Positions 10,397-18,927 of a stretch of DNA of 43,071 bases are shown here, one piece after another. Source of the stretch: Bacteroidales bacterium (GTDB lineage Bacteria > Bacteroidota > Bacteroidia > Bacteroidales > UBA1556). The notes beneath the pieces are model-generated. The model was not told where the DNA came from. It saw only the letters and a program-made list of their open reading frames with translations, and searched no databases. The position numbers and the translations under genes were made by a program. Position 1 is the stretch's first letter; each line of letters begins with the position of its first letter. Where the stretch lies: assembly GCA_023145955.1 (NCBI GenBank), contig JAGLDA010000002.1, forward strand, positions 1 through 43,071. Reading direction: 5' to 3'.

Positions 10397-10684
10397 ATGA
10401 CAACTATAACTACAAATCAAGCAATACTTATAATTGTATTTATAGTATATATTATTCTAACATCCTACATTTATATAAGGATTAATAAGGCAATATATCT
10501 AAGTGAAGAAAGAAGAACTATTCATAAGATATTTATCTGGTTATTACCATTTATAGGGCCATTTATTATTCGAGGTTTTTGGATTAAGAAAAGCAGACAA
10601 AACCTTGAAACAATGACCAAAAATAAACGCAAACTTGACAAATCAAATTTCTATGAAAGTGGAAAAGGGATTTTTGGTGGTTAA
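10397..10684 (+). CDS. Small two-helix membrane protein
   Basis: A 95-residue protein with two hydrophobic segments: about residues 8-30 (AILIIVFIVYIILTSYIYI) and 43-60 (IFIWLLPFIGPFIIRGF). The second, with the WLLPFIGP motif, resembles the short membrane anchor found at the start of phospholipase D-type proteins (PLDc_N-like), here without a catalytic domain. The tail is basic and Gly-rich at the end. It probably forms an operon with the DUF2007-type gene. No enzymatic function can be assigned. Confidence 0.65.
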   Translation: MTTITTNQAILIIVFIVYIILTSYIYIRINKAIYLSEERRTIHKIFIWLLPFIGPFIIRGFWIKKSRQNLETMTKNKRKLDKSNFYESGKGIFGG

Positions 10685-10759
10685 TAATAGTAACTACTTA
10701 AACTAAATAGCATAACCAATATATTATTAGCTATAATAATAAAAATACTACCAATGATA

Positions 10760-11368
10760 ATGAAACATATTACATCAATAATAATTGTAATTCTAATATC
10801 CATATCAAGTTTTGCACAAGAAAATGGATCCGACAAACTATTTATGAAAGTCGGATTATCATACTCCTCTTTTGGCAATAATCCTATAATATATTCTCCA
10901 TCTCTAGATGGTGGAGCGAGTTACAAAAGTGTAGATTTTTATACTATTGGATTTGTAATAATAAAACCATTTTCAAAAAAAATAGAATTAGAAACAGGGT
11001 TCGAATATTCAGAACATACAATTAGAATAATACCTAACTTGCCTCCTGATATTATTAAAGACCCATATAATTCAGAAAAAACGCTCTGGAGCATTCCTGT
11101 TGGGATTCGTTATAATTTACTTAAGTATTTATATATAAATGGAGGGGTATTTCTAGATTTTGATTCTTCGCTTGGCTACGAATTAGAAAATCAGCAAGGC
11201 ATTGGAGTTTATGTAGGATTGGGAGCAAAATATGATTTTAATTTTGGTCTTTCAATATTTGCAACGCCTTATTTTAAAGCACATTCTTTAATCCCATTTA
11301 AGAAACAAGGATCCCAAGGGCATTTAATGGAAACAGGGTTTAAGATGGGAGTTATATACGGGTTTTAA
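10760..11368 (+). CDS. Outer-membrane beta-barrel protein
   Basis: A protein of about 202 residues with a signal peptide (KHITSIIIVILISISSFAQ) and a body of alternating hydrophobic/polar strands typical of small 8-10-strand outer-membrane barrels: VGLSYSSFG, FYTIGFVIIKPF, ELETGFEYS, PVGIRYNL, YINGGVFLD, GVYVGLGAKYDF, ending in FKMGVIYGF with a terminal aromatic as barrels usually have. It starts at ATG 10760; an ATG two codons earlier (10754) is equally open. There is no ligand motif. It converges on the ptb-like gene, with a long hairpin between them. Confidence 0.7.
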   Translation: MKHITSIIIVILISISSFAQENGSDKLFMKVGLSYSSFGNNPIIYSPSLDGGASYKSVDFYTIGFVIIKPFSKKIELETGFEYSEHTIRIIPNLPPDIIKDPYNSEKTLWSIPVGIRYNLLKYLYINGGVFLDFDSSLGYELENQQGIGVYVGLGAKYDFNFGLSIFATPYFKAHSLIPFKKQGSQGHLMETGFKMGVIYGF

Positions 11369-11382
11369 GATGCTCTAATTAT

Positions 11383-11457
11383 TTGTTGCCCTTCGATAAG
11401 CTCAAGATGACTGTCGTTTGTTGAAGCAGTCATCCTGAGCCTGTAGAAAGGCAACAA
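11383..11457. repeat. Large intergenic palindrome between convergent genes
   Basis: Two 31-base arms, 11383-11413 and 11427-11457, are reverse complements at 26 of 31 positions with a 13-base loop. Both ends read TTGTTGCC, and the interior carries a version of the CTTCGA(T/C)AAGCTCA..GATGAC palindromic motif. It sits between two convergent genes and could act as a two-way terminator. GC content is higher than the surroundings, so it looks like an inserted palindromic repeat rather than local sequence. Confidence 0.75.
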
Positions 11458-11465
11458 TTACTATT

Positions 11466-12362
11466 TTATTCCATTGCAGCAGCTAGGGCAATACTCATAT
11501 GTTTAGTATGCTCGGTATCGCTTCTACTAGTTAGGATTACAGGCACTGTAGCTCCCATAATTACAGCAGCAGAAGTAGCCCCACCAAGAAAATTTAATGT
11601 TTTATACATAATATTTGCTGAATAAATATCTGGAGTTAGAATAAGGTCCACTTCTCCAGCCACAGGGCTATCTATACCCTTATGATGTGCAGCCTCGGCA
11701 GACACAGCATTATCAAGAGCAAGCGGGCCATCAACAATACAACCTTTAATTTGATTTCTTTTATTCATCATAGTCATAAGAGCTGCATCTGTGGATGGTA
11801 TCATTTTAGGATTTACAGTTTCCACAGCACCAATTACCGCAACTTTAGGTTCTTTAATTCCCAGTCGGTGTAACGCATCTACGCCATTATTAAGTATTGC
11901 TACTTTTTCTTTAAACTCAGGCTCAACATTAAGGGCGGCATCCGAAACACAAAGTAATTTATGATAAAACGGAGATTCAAAAAATGCTACATGCGATAGA
12001 GTAGAGCTTTTACGAAGACCTTTCTCCTTATCGAGCACTGCTTTTAAGAAAGGACCAGAACTTACAAGGCCTTTCATAAGAACATCTGCATTTCCTTTAC
12101 GAATTTGCTCCACCGCTACAATCGCAGCTTTATTTGGATTTGGCTCTTCAATTATCTCTATACCGTCAAGACTAAAATCAATTTCTGTAGCAATTTTCTT
12201 AATTTGCTCAGTATTTCCTACCAAAACAGGAATTACTATATTCTGTGCCATGGCTTCTTTTATTGCCTTAAGAACATGCAAATCGGCAGCAGCAGCTACA
12301 GCAACCTTACGAGTTTTTTTCTTTTTAGCTACATCTAATATTTCTGATAATTTGGTATACAT
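11466..12362 (-). CDS. ptb: Phosphate acyltransferase, probably phosphate butyryltransferase
   Basis: It moves an acyl group between CoA and phosphate (butyryl-CoA or another short branched acyl-CoA to acyl phosphate), the step before an acyl kinase makes ATP. The 298-residue length matches Ptb, not the longer acetyl-specific Pta. Family features include VLMKGLVSSG, an SHVAFFESP segment, an AALNVEP loop (usually DAAVNIxP), AVIGAVETVNPKM, GPLALDNAVS and the C-terminal LTPDIYSANIMYKTL. No acyl (butyrate) kinase gene lies beside it, although in many Bacteroidota ptb and buk are adjacent. A -7 box (TACTTTTG, bases 12409-12416 on this strand) lies about 45 bases before the start. Substrate choice cannot be read from the sequence. 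Confidence 0.88.
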   Translation of the reverse strand: MYTKLSEILDVAKKKKTRKVAVAAAADLHVLKAIKEAMAQNIVIPVLVGNTEQIKKIATEIDFSLDGIEIIEEPNPNKAAIVAVEQIRKGNADVLMKGLVSSGPFLKAVLDKEKGLRKSSTLSHVAFFESPFYHKLLCVSDAALNVEPEFKEKVAILNNGVDALHRLGIKEPKVAVIGAVETVNPKMIPSTDAALMTMMNKRNQIKGCIVDGPLALDNAVSAEAAHHKGIDSPVAGEVDLILTPDIYSANIMYKTLNFLGGATSAAVIMGATVPVILTSRSDTEHTKHMSIALAAAME

Positions 12363-12408
12363 ACTATATATTTTTTTAAAGTATAAATTTCGATTGTTTT
12401 ATTAATCA

Positions 12409-12416
12409 CAAAAGTA
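12409..12416 (-). promoter_or_regulatory. Bacteroidota -7 box for ptb
   Basis: The minus strand reads TACTTTTG here, a full TANNTTTG match, 47 bases before the ptb start codon. A TTTG that may be the -33 element lies 16 bases further upstream. Position and orientation fit. Confidence 0.5.
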
Positions 12417-12551
12417 AATATAATGACTAAAACAAAGCATCAATATATTTAGCAATAACGACATAATAAATTGATATTTCACAAATAGAGCTAAAATAAT
12501 ATTTTATCATAATTATAATAAAAAGCTTCATTTACAATAAGGTAATTTATG

Positions 12552-12559
12552 TACTTTTG
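12552..12559 (+). promoter_or_regulatory. Bacteroidota -7 box for the RseC-like gene
   Basis: TACTTTTG followed by C, a full TANNTTTG match, 17 bases upstream of the ATG at 12577. The predicted transcript would have a leader of only about 10-12 bases, like the phoH and rhomboid-like genes in this window. Confidence 0.55.
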
Positions 12560-12576
12560 CGCAAAATATAATAGCT

Positions 12577-13002
12577 ATGGAAGTAATACAACAATCCGAA
12601 ATAACACATCAAGGCACAATAGAGTCTATTGAAGATAATCACTTTAATGTCAGGATTGTATCTATGGCCTCTTGTGTTTCGTGCTCAGCAGGTGGTACTT
12701 GCAGCGCTTCCGATATTGCTGAAAAAATTGTTGAAGTTGTTCGCCCAAAAGACTCCAAATATAACATTGGCGATATGGTTACCATAGTATTAAACCAATC
12801 AATGGGCCTTAAAGCAGTGTTTTTAGGTTATGTTGCACCTTTCTTAGTTTTATTTTTCACATTATTAATTATGCTTGGCCTAGGTTATAACGAAGGCATT
12901 GGCGGACTTACTGCACTTCTTATGTTAATACCATATTTTGCAGTAATGTATATTTTTAAGGATAAAATAAAAGAGAAATTTATATTTAGATTGAAATACT
13001 AA
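12577..13002 (+). CDS. rseC: RseC/SoxR-reducing-system-like membrane protein
   Basis: A 141-residue protein of the RseC family, which assists Rnf/Rsx electron-transport complexes and, in enterobacteria, reduction of the SoxR iron-sulfur regulator. The N-terminal domain carries the typical cysteine cluster (about residues 33-44: CVSCSAGGTC, usually a metal or Fe-S site), then a strand-rich segment with VVRPKDSKYNIGD, and two membrane helices (about 86-105 and 110-128), ending in a basic tail. In many Bacteroidota this gene directly precedes rnfB-rnfC-rnfD; here no rnf gene follows, and the next gene encodes a TPR/PD40 protein 162 bases away. The family call is good; a link to Rnf is inference. 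Confidence 0.82.
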   Translation: MEVIQQSEITHQGTIESIEDNHFNVRIVSMASCVSCSAGGTCSASDIAEKIVEVVRPKDSKYNIGDMVTIVLNQSMGLKAVFLGYVAPFLVLFFTLLIMLGLGYNEGIGGLTALLMLIPYFAVMYIFKDKIKEKFIFRLKY

Positions 13003-13129
13003 TTTCTATACCTATTTAATCTTACCAGATTTTTACATCTTGTTTTCATTCTATTTGTTGCATTTACTCGTTAAATATAGCTATAGATTATTATTATTAT
13101 TTTTTTTACAAAACAATCAATCTAACTCG

Positions 13130-13137
13130 TATCTTTA
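13130..13137 (+). promoter_or_regulatory. Weak -7 box for the PorE-like gene
   Basis: TATCTTTA followed by C, one base off TANNTTTG, 28 bases before the ATG at 13165. The downstream AAAAAAATAAAATGG region is A-rich, as leaders usually are in this phylum. No clear -33 element was seen. Confidence 0.3.
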
Positions 13138-13164
13138 CAGCGTAAAAAAATAAAATGGATTTCC

Positions 13165-14922
13165 ATGCAATCACTATATAAGATTAACTGTACTATTTTA
13201 CAGTTTTTATTATTATTTTCATCATTTAGTATAGCTAGCATTGCCTATGGGCAGAAGTCTGCCAATAAGAAAGCACCCAGTAAAATTTACGCAAATTACT
13301 GCTTAGAATTCGATAATTACTATGCTGGCTTAAATGAATTTGAGAGATTATTATCAAGTGATACTAGTAATGCATACTATAAATGGGGCGTTGGTTACTG
13401 TCATTTAAATCTAAATATTGATAAATCAAAGTCAATTCCATATTTTGAAGATGTGCTATCAAAACCCAAACCTGATAAAGCTATTTGGTATGATTTAGGA
13501 AATGCATATTTACAAAGTGAATTACTGGTTAAGGCTGAGCAAGCTTTTACAAATTATATAAATTCCAAAATTGCTGATGAGCACACTATAACTGCCACAA
13601 GGCAAATAGAGTATATTAAGAATGCACGCCTAGCAATTAAAAATCCAATAAATGCTGAAGTAACAAATGCTGGCAGCGTTATAAACACAGAATTTCCAGA
13701 TTTCAATCCGTATATAAATGCTTCAGAAACATATATAGCCTTTTCGAAACAAGGAGATCTAAATATTGGTCGACAAAGGCAAGATGATGGGTATTATGCT
13801 AGTGATGTTTTCTATTCTAATTTCAAAAGTGGCAAATGGAAAAGAGTTAAACGATTGCCTTCAATTATAAATACTCGCGAAATAGAAATTAATGGGTACT
13901 TATCTAATAGTGCTTCATTTATATATATTTGCCGACAAGACCTTGTGGGAAAAACCAAAACTCATCTTATATATAACAAACAAGGGCGATCATTTAAAAC
14001 CCCTACCACTATATCTATTCCTAATACGGACATGAATACAATTGAGTCGATAGCAATAAGTAATAACAAAAAGTTATTGGTATACTCAGCACCTACAACA
14101 AAGAAAAATCGCAAAGATTTAGATTTATTCTATTGCAAATTAAAACCTACTGGTCGCTGGAGCAAGCCTGTATTACTAGATTCTATGGTAAATACTGAAT
14201 ACGATGAGTCTTTCCCCTATTTTGCACCAGGAGAAGCAAAATTTATTTTTGCGTCCAAAGGTCATAATAGTATTGGTGGCTACGATTTATTTTATTCAGA
14301 TATTAATAACAACAACACTTTTAGCATAAGTAATATTGAGAATATAGGTTATCCTGTAAATACCACTAAAGATGATAAAACGATAAGTATTACCACTAGT
14401 GGAAGGTACGGCTATATATCTGGATTACGAGAAGGAGGCTTTGGCAATTTGGATATTTATAGAGTTGTATTTAAAGATAAACAGCCATTGCTCACTGTTA
14501 TTCATGGCGATATTTTCAACCAAGATTCCACTAAAATGTTAGAGATATTAGCTAATACCAACAATCATATTGATACTTTAAACTTTCCAATAAACAGAAA
14601 GTATAAGCGTATTTTGCGAAGAAAAGATAGCATTGTCGCAAATAAATACCTTTCTAGTCATAAGATTCCGCATAAAAAATTAGACGTTAGTATAGATGTA
14701 ATAAATAAAGAAACTAATAAACTTGCAGGCAATTTTATTGTAAAAGAAAGCACCGGAAGGTATAATATAATAATTCCTCCGGGAAGATATAATATTACTT
14801 TTTCCAGAAAAGGTTATGAAGATATTATTATTGAAGATCTTATTATTGAAGATTATGATTTAAGAAATAGGAATATTGAGATGCCTATTATTATGATTAA
14901 AAAGGTTGTTTCTAGTATATAA
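13165..14922 (+). CDS. PorE-like TPR/PD40 protein lacking the OmpA domain
   Basis: A 585-residue exported protein. After a signal peptide (ending near IAYGQ) come two TPR-like segments (about residues 50-150: WGVGYCHLNLN, WYDLGNAYLQSE, KAEQAFTNYI), then PD40/WD40-like propeller blades (about 165-440), e.g. EFPDFNPYINASETYIAFSK, SFPYFAPGEAKFIFASKG and GGYDLFYSDI, followed by a small beta-sandwich resembling the carboxypeptidase-regulatory-like domain (GRYNIIIPPGRYNITFSRKGY). This is the domain order of PorE, the T9SS protein that binds peptidoglycan through a C-terminal OmpA domain. Here the protein ends after the beta-sandwich, so that anchor is missing with no frameshift visible. It may be a T9SS accessory factor or a paralogue with another partner. 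Confidence 0.75.
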   Translation: MQSLYKINCTILQFLLLFSSFSIASIAYGQKSANKKAPSKIYANYCLEFDNYYAGLNEFERLLSSDTSNAYYKWGVGYCHLNLNIDKSKSIPYFEDVLSKPKPDKAIWYDLGNAYLQSELLVKAEQAFTNYINSKIADEHTITATRQIEYIKNARLAIKNPINAEVTNAGSVINTEFPDFNPYINASETYIAFSKQGDLNIGRQRQDDGYYASDVFYSNFKSGKWKRVKRLPSIINTREIEINGYLSNSASFIYICRQDLVGKTKTHLIYNKQGRSFKTPTTISIPNTDMNTIESIAISNNKKLLVYSAPTTKKNRKDLDLFYCKLKPTGRWSKPVLLDSMVNTEYDESFPYFAPGEAKFIFASKGHNSIGGYDLFYSDINNNNTFSISNIENIGYPVNTTKDDKTISITTSGRYGYISGLREGGFGNLDIYRVVFKDKQPLLTVIHGDIFNQDSTKMLEILANTNNHIDTLNFPINRKYKRILRRKDSIVANKYLSSHKIPHKKLDVSIDVINKETNKLAGNFIVKESTGRYNIIIPPGRYNITFSRKGYEDIIIEDLIIEDYDLRNRNIEMPIIMIKKVVSSI

Positions 14923-15015
14923 ATTTCAATATCCCTTCATTAATTAATTATTTTTTCTATTTAGTTTTTTAGGTCTAATCTCAAATACAAACAAAAAAGC
15001 CATAACACTTTTTCG

Positions 15016-15023
15016 TACATTTG
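15016..15023 (+). promoter_or_regulatory. Bacteroidota -7 box for phoH-purC
   Basis: TACATTTG followed by C, a full TANNTTTG match, 18 bases before the ATG at 15042. It overlaps the alternative in-frame TTG start at 15021, which argues against that start. Confidence 0.6.
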
Positions 15024-15041
15024 CATTCTAATTTTTTATTA

Positions 15042-15992
15042 ATGAGTAACGAAATTATCATTCGCATTGAAGGAGGAAATCCTGTAGATTTTTTTGGTGT
15101 AAATCATGCCAACCTTAAAATGGTGGAATCTGCATTTAGCGAATTAAAAATAATAGCAAGAGGTGACGAAGTAAAAGCACTAGGAAATCCTGATGTACTA
15201 CAGGAATTTCAGTGGGTTATAAATAATTTGCTAGAAATATTCCAGCATAAAGGAATCATAAGAGAGTCGGATATTAAAACCTTGCTAAACTCTACCGAAG
15301 AGGAAAGCAATACACGTTTAAATTTAGAAAAAAACTCCAAAGTATTGGTTTATGGTCGCTCTGGCAGATTAATAAAAGCACGCACCAAGAATCAGCAGTT
15401 AATGGTTGATAGCATTCAGAAGAACGATATGCTTTTCGCCATTGGTCCTGCCGGAACTGGAAAAACATATACCGCTGTTGCACTAGCTGTTAGAGCATTA
15501 AAAAATCGCGAAGTAAGAAGGATTATTCTTACACGCCCTGCCATTGAGGCTGGTGAAAACCTTGGTTTTTTGCCTGGAGATATGAAGGAGAAACTTGATC
15601 CTTATATGATGCCTCTTTATGACGCATTACGTGATATGATTCCGGAGTCTAAATTGGAGAAATATTTTGAAGAGAAAACAATAGAAATTGCCCCATTAGC
15701 ATTTATGAGAGGTAGAACTCTTGACCATGCTTTTGTAATTCTTGATGAAGCACAAAACACAACCTCCTCGCAGCTAAAGATGTTTCTAACAAGAATGGGT
15801 AAGGATGCAAAATTTGTAATTACTGGAGATATAACTCAAATAGACTTACCAAAGAATCAACACTCTGGATTGTTGCAGGCAGAAAGAATTCTTACTTCAA
15901 TTCAAGGAATAAAATTTATCAAACTCGACCAAAGCGACGTAGTACGTCATAAGATAGTAACAAAGATTATAAACGCATATTCAAACATATAA
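15042..15992 (+). CDS. phoH: PhoH-family ATPase
   Basis: A 316-residue cytoplasmic ATPase/putative RNA helicase of the PhoH/PhoL type. It starts at ATG 15042: an in-frame TTG at 15021 falls inside the -7 promoter box, so the longer form is unlikely. The N-terminal ~100 residues are a small alpha/beta (KH-like) region. The P-loop is GPAGTGKT at about 135-142, followed by LTRPAIEAGENLGFLPGD, a strongly conserved PhoH segment; the Walker B is VILDEAQN at about 232, and GDITQIDLP follows. PhoH proteins are linked to RNA handling and, in some species, phosphate stress. purC follows after two bases, a common arrangement in this phylum, so they should be co-transcribed. Confidence 0.93.
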   Translation: MSNEIIIRIEGGNPVDFFGVNHANLKMVESAFSELKIIARGDEVKALGNPDVLQEFQWVINNLLEIFQHKGIIRESDIKTLLNSTEEESNTRLNLEKNSKVLVYGRSGRLIKARTKNQQLMVDSIQKNDMLFAIGPAGTGKTYTAVALAVRALKNREVRRIILTRPAIEAGENLGFLPGDMKEKLDPYMMPLYDALRDMIPESKLEKYFEEKTIEIAPLAFMRGRTLDHAFVILDEAQNTTSSQLKMFLTRMGKDAKFVITGDITQIDLPKNQHSGLLQAERILTSIQGIKFIKLDQSDVVRHKIVTKIINAYSNI

Positions 15993-15994
15993 TA

Positions 15995-16951
15995 ATGGCA
16001 CAATCAATTATTAAAACAAAGTTTAGCTTCCCTCGTCAGAAGAGTTTATACGAAGGAAAAGTTAGAGATGTATATAATATAAATAACGAACTATTGGCAA
16101 TGATAGTTAGTGATAGAATTTCTGCTTTTGATGTAGTATTACCAAAAGGTATTCCTTATAAAGGGCAAGTATTAAACCAAATAGCAGCAAAGTTTTTGGA
16201 TGCAACATCTGACATTGTTCCTAACTGGAAGATTGCCACCCCAGATCCAACGGTAACTATAGGAAGAAAATGTAATCCATTTCCTGTGGAGATGATTATT
16301 CGTGGATACTTAACAGGCAGCTCATGGCGCTCATATAAAAATGGTTCTCGTGAAATTAGTGGTGTTTCAATTCCTGATGGAATGAAGGAACATCAAGCAT
16401 TTCCAGAGGCTATCATCACTCCTACTACCAAGGCCGATATGGGCTATCATGACGAGGATATCTCCAAGGAAGAAATTCTTAAGCAGGGCTTGGTTAATGC
16501 AGAAGATTATGCTAAGCTAGAAGAATATACTTATAAGTTATTCCAAAGGGGTACCGAAATAGCTGCTGATAAAGGGCTTATTCTTGTTGATACAAAATAC
16601 GAATTTGGCAAAATTGAGGATGAAATATATCTAATTGACGAAATTCATACTCCAGACTCATCACGATATTTTTATTCTGATGGTTACCAAGAAAGATTTG
16701 ATAATGGTGAAAATCAAAAGCAGTTATCAAAAGAATTTGTTCGCGAATGGCTAATGGAAAACGATTTTCAAGGTAAAGAAGGAGAGGCACTTCCTGAGAT
16801 GACTGATGAATTTGTAAACTCTGTATCAGAACGATATATAGAGCTTTATGAGATTATTACCGGTGAAAAATTCATTAAGGAAGATACTTTTGAAGTAAAT
16901 GATAGAATTGAGAAGAATGTTTCTACATTCTTAAATACTTATTACCGATAG
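15995..16951 (+). CDS. purC: SAICAR synthase (phosphoribosylaminoimidazole-succinocarboxamide synthase)
   Basis: It joins CAIR with aspartate, using ATP, to give SAICAR, the seventh or eighth step of de novo purine synthesis, in the cytoplasm. The 318-residue length is that of the longer PurC form typical of Bacteroidota (the E. coli enzyme is about 237). Conserved motifs include YEGKVRDVY (residues 19-27, glycine-rich nucleotide loop), VSDRISAFDVVLPKGIPYKG, MIIRGYLTGSSWRSY, ITPTTKAD and LILVDTKYEFG. It has no paralogue in the window. The tail (about 270-318) carries EIITGEKF. It starts two bases after phoH and ends in a hairpin terminator shared with the convergent EEP gene. Confidence 0.96.
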   Translation: MAQSIIKTKFSFPRQKSLYEGKVRDVYNINNELLAMIVSDRISAFDVVLPKGIPYKGQVLNQIAAKFLDATSDIVPNWKIATPDPTVTIGRKCNPFPVEMIIRGYLTGSSWRSYKNGSREISGVSIPDGMKEHQAFPEAIITPTTKADMGYHDEDISKEEILKQGLVNAEDYAKLEEYTYKLFQRGTEIAADKGLILVDTKYEFGKIEDEIYLIDEIHTPDSSRYFYSDGYQERFDNGENQKQLSKEFVREWLMENDFQGKEGEALPEMTDEFVNSVSERYIELYEIITGEKFIKEDTFEVNDRIEKNVSTFLNTYYR

Positions 16952-16972
16952 ATATAATATTGATATAAATAT

Positions 16973-17009
16973 ATACCCCTTTCATTAATTTGATTGGGGT
17001 ATTTTTTTA
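16973..17009. terminator. Terminator after purC, shared with the convergent EEP gene
   Basis: ATACCCC (16973-16979) and GGGGTAT (16996-17002) form a 7-base stem with a 16-base loop, followed by a T-run to about 17009 on the plus strand. It lies between two converging genes. Confidence 0.75.
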
Positions 17010-17012
17010 TAA

Positions 17013-18128
17013 TTATTCTAATAAAAACTTAGCACTGATTGGGTAATGGTCGCTAAGATTCACTTTAATGGTACTATAATCTATGCAAGTAAATTGAGGG
17101 TCGAAAAGTATATTATCAATTCTAAAGCTTGGGTAAGGGCCAATATAAGTTTGACCAAAGCCGCTACCTTTTTCCACAAAAGCATCATCGAGGCCATTAC
17201 GCAACTGGCTATATGCATATGAGCTAGGAGTATCGTTAAAATCGCCAACTATAAGAACTGGAAATGGGGAATTTAAACTATGATTTTTTATAGTAGATAT
17301 TTGTATAGCACGCTCAGCAAATGCCTTTTTAAACTTATTAATAAAAAATATAGAATTCTCTTTTACCTTTTGCTGTCCCTCTTCAGTATTTATGTTATTC
17401 AAATCATCAATAAGATCAATATTGCCAGAAATGAAAAATGATTTTAAATGAATATTATAAACTCTAAACGTAGTATTATTTATTTCTATATCAACAAATA
17501 TACCTGGGTTATCATATTTATCTTGTGGATTTTCGACAATACCTTTGTCAATAATAGGATATTTACTAAAAATAACCTCAATGATTTTACTATTTTTTGA
17601 GCCATATCGTACAAAGTATGAATATGGGGTATTTAGTTCTTCTTTAAATCTCTGCAATAGTTTATCGCCATCAGTATTATTATAATAAAACTCTTGCATA
17701 CAATAGATATCGGCATTCTCATTTTTCAACTTATCAATAATTAAATTTCCTGCATAGCCTGAGCCACCATGTTGTTGATGATAATAATCCAATACATGCA
17801 CGTTAAAAGTAATAATTTTGAATCCATTATTAGGGTCAATAATCTCTGAATTGCTACCAAACTGTACAAACCTACCAAGCATAGGCAATCCTACCATTAT
17901 AGCAATTAGAGGATAAACAAGGAACTTTCTGCGACGAAAAATCCAATGTATCAGAAATAGAATATTTATGATTACAAAAATAGGATATGCCAAGCCAAAG
18001 AACGATATTGGCCAAAACATTTCGGGGCTAATCCATTGTGCCATATACGACAACAAAAGAGCCAAAATAAATATACTATTTACAAATCGCATTAGATAGC
18101 CTATAATCCCTATTCGCTGATGCTCCAT
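17013..18128 (-). CDS. Membrane-anchored endonuclease/exonuclease/phosphatase-family protein
   Basis: A 371-residue protein with three N-terminal membrane helices (within about residues 8-95) and a C-terminal EEP (DNase I-like) metal hydrolase domain. Key motifs are FNVHVLDYY (the usual FN-x-h entry), an ADIYCMQEFYY glutamate, VYNIHLKS, VLIVGDFNDTPSS and the closing SDHYPISAKF. The family hydrolyses phosphodiester or phosphomonoester bonds, and the substrate here is unknown (nucleic acid or a phospholipid/inositol-type ester). It starts at ATG 18128; the longer open frame begins with TTG inside the preceding gene. The preceding rhomboid-like gene stops at 18130, so the two are tightly coupled. 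This gene commonly follows two rhomboid genes in Bacteroidota. Confidence 0.82.
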   Translation of the reverse strand: MEHQRIGIIGYLMRFVNSIFILALLLSYMAQWISPEMFWPISFFGLAYPIFVIINILFLIHWIFRRRKFLVYPLIAIMVGLPMLGRFVQFGSNSEIIDPNNGFKIITFNVHVLDYYHQQHGGSGYAGNLIIDKLKNENADIYCMQEFYYNNTDGDKLLQRFKEELNTPYSYFVRYGSKNSKIIEVIFSKYPIIDKGIVENPQDKYDNPGIFVDIEINNTTFRVYNIHLKSFFISGNIDLIDDLNNINTEEGQQKVKENSIFFINKFKKAFAERAIQISTIKNHSLNSPFPVLIVGDFNDTPSSYAYSQLRNGLDDAFVEKGSGFGQTYIGPYPSFRIDNILFDPQFTCIDYSTIKVNLSDHYPISAKFLLE

Positions 18129-18129
18129 A

Positions 18130-18906
18130 TTATAATTCTTTACTTCTATCAAATAATTTTTGCTTCTCTTCTTTGTTTAACCCTTCGTAGCCCTTCTGCC
18201 TAACCTTTTCCAAAATAACATCGATCTCTTGTTGCTCTACTTTCTTTTGCTGATTATATTGCTCATCATTTTGTTGCTGTGTAGTGTTTTTAGAATACGA
18301 ATCATTTACCGAAGAGCTAAACTTAGGTTTCTTACTAAACAAGCCTGAGAGTGGATTTACAAATTCAGCACCTGCTCTTTGCTTCATCATCATCATACTC
18401 AAATAGCCAAAACCAGCACCACCAATATTACTAATGCGATATTCCTGCCCTTGTGTCATTATACTCATAAGGTCCAAACCAATAAGAACTATTGCTACCC
18501 ATTTAATTTTCACTTTACCAAAAAGCACAAGTACTATTTCCATATTTGGCAAATAAGTAGCAGCAGCAGCCAAAAGGCCAATTGCACCAGCACCAATAAA
18601 TGATGATATACTTATTGGAGTCATTATTAGCTCACTATAGTTAATGGCAAATATTCCAAAACCAACGGTAGCAGAAAGAATAAACGTTGAAAGCATTTTT
18701 TGCTCTCCCAACTGTTGTTTTAAAAGAAAACCACCAAAATAAATAAGGTAAACATTATATAAAATATGTAGAAAATTATCGCCAGCAATAAGCATAGCAA
18801 CAAGGCTTATTGCCATCAATATAACAATAAGTTTATTTTGATTATAGAAGTTTTTATAATACTCCTTTATATTTCCCCCTTGCATTGGGTTATTTGTATT
18901 GAACAT
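18130..18906 (-). CDS. Catalytically inactive rhomboid-like membrane protein
   Basis: A 258-residue protein with a six-helix rhomboid-like core (about residues 25-175) and a soluble tail rich in Gln/Asn/Ser, ending in a short helical domain (IDVILEKVRQKGYEGLNKEE) often found on Bacteroidota rhomboids. The first motif is kept (HILYN, residues 47-51), but the catalytic serine of GxSG is glycine (GAGA at 105-108) and the catalytic histidine is asparagine (NIGG at 160-163, usually HLGG). It should therefore not cut proteins; it may act as an iRhom-like adaptor or chaperone. It has its own -7 box at 18928-18935, and the EEP gene follows immediately. Confidence 0.8.
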   Translation of the reverse strand: MFNTNNPMQGGNIKEYYKNFYNQNKLIVILMAISLVAMLIAGDNFLHILYNVYLIYFGGFLLKQQLGEQKMLSTFILSATVGFGIFAINYSELIMTPISISSFIGAGAIGLLAAAATYLPNMEIVLVLFGKVKIKWVAIVLIGLDLMSIMTQGQEYRISNIGGAGFGYLSMMMMKQRAGAEFVNPLSGLFSKKPKFSSSVNDSYSKNTTQQQNDEQYNQQKKVEQQEIDVILEKVRQKGYEGLNKEEKQKLFDRSKEL

Positions 18907-18927
18907 AGTTGTGCTTTATTAATTATG

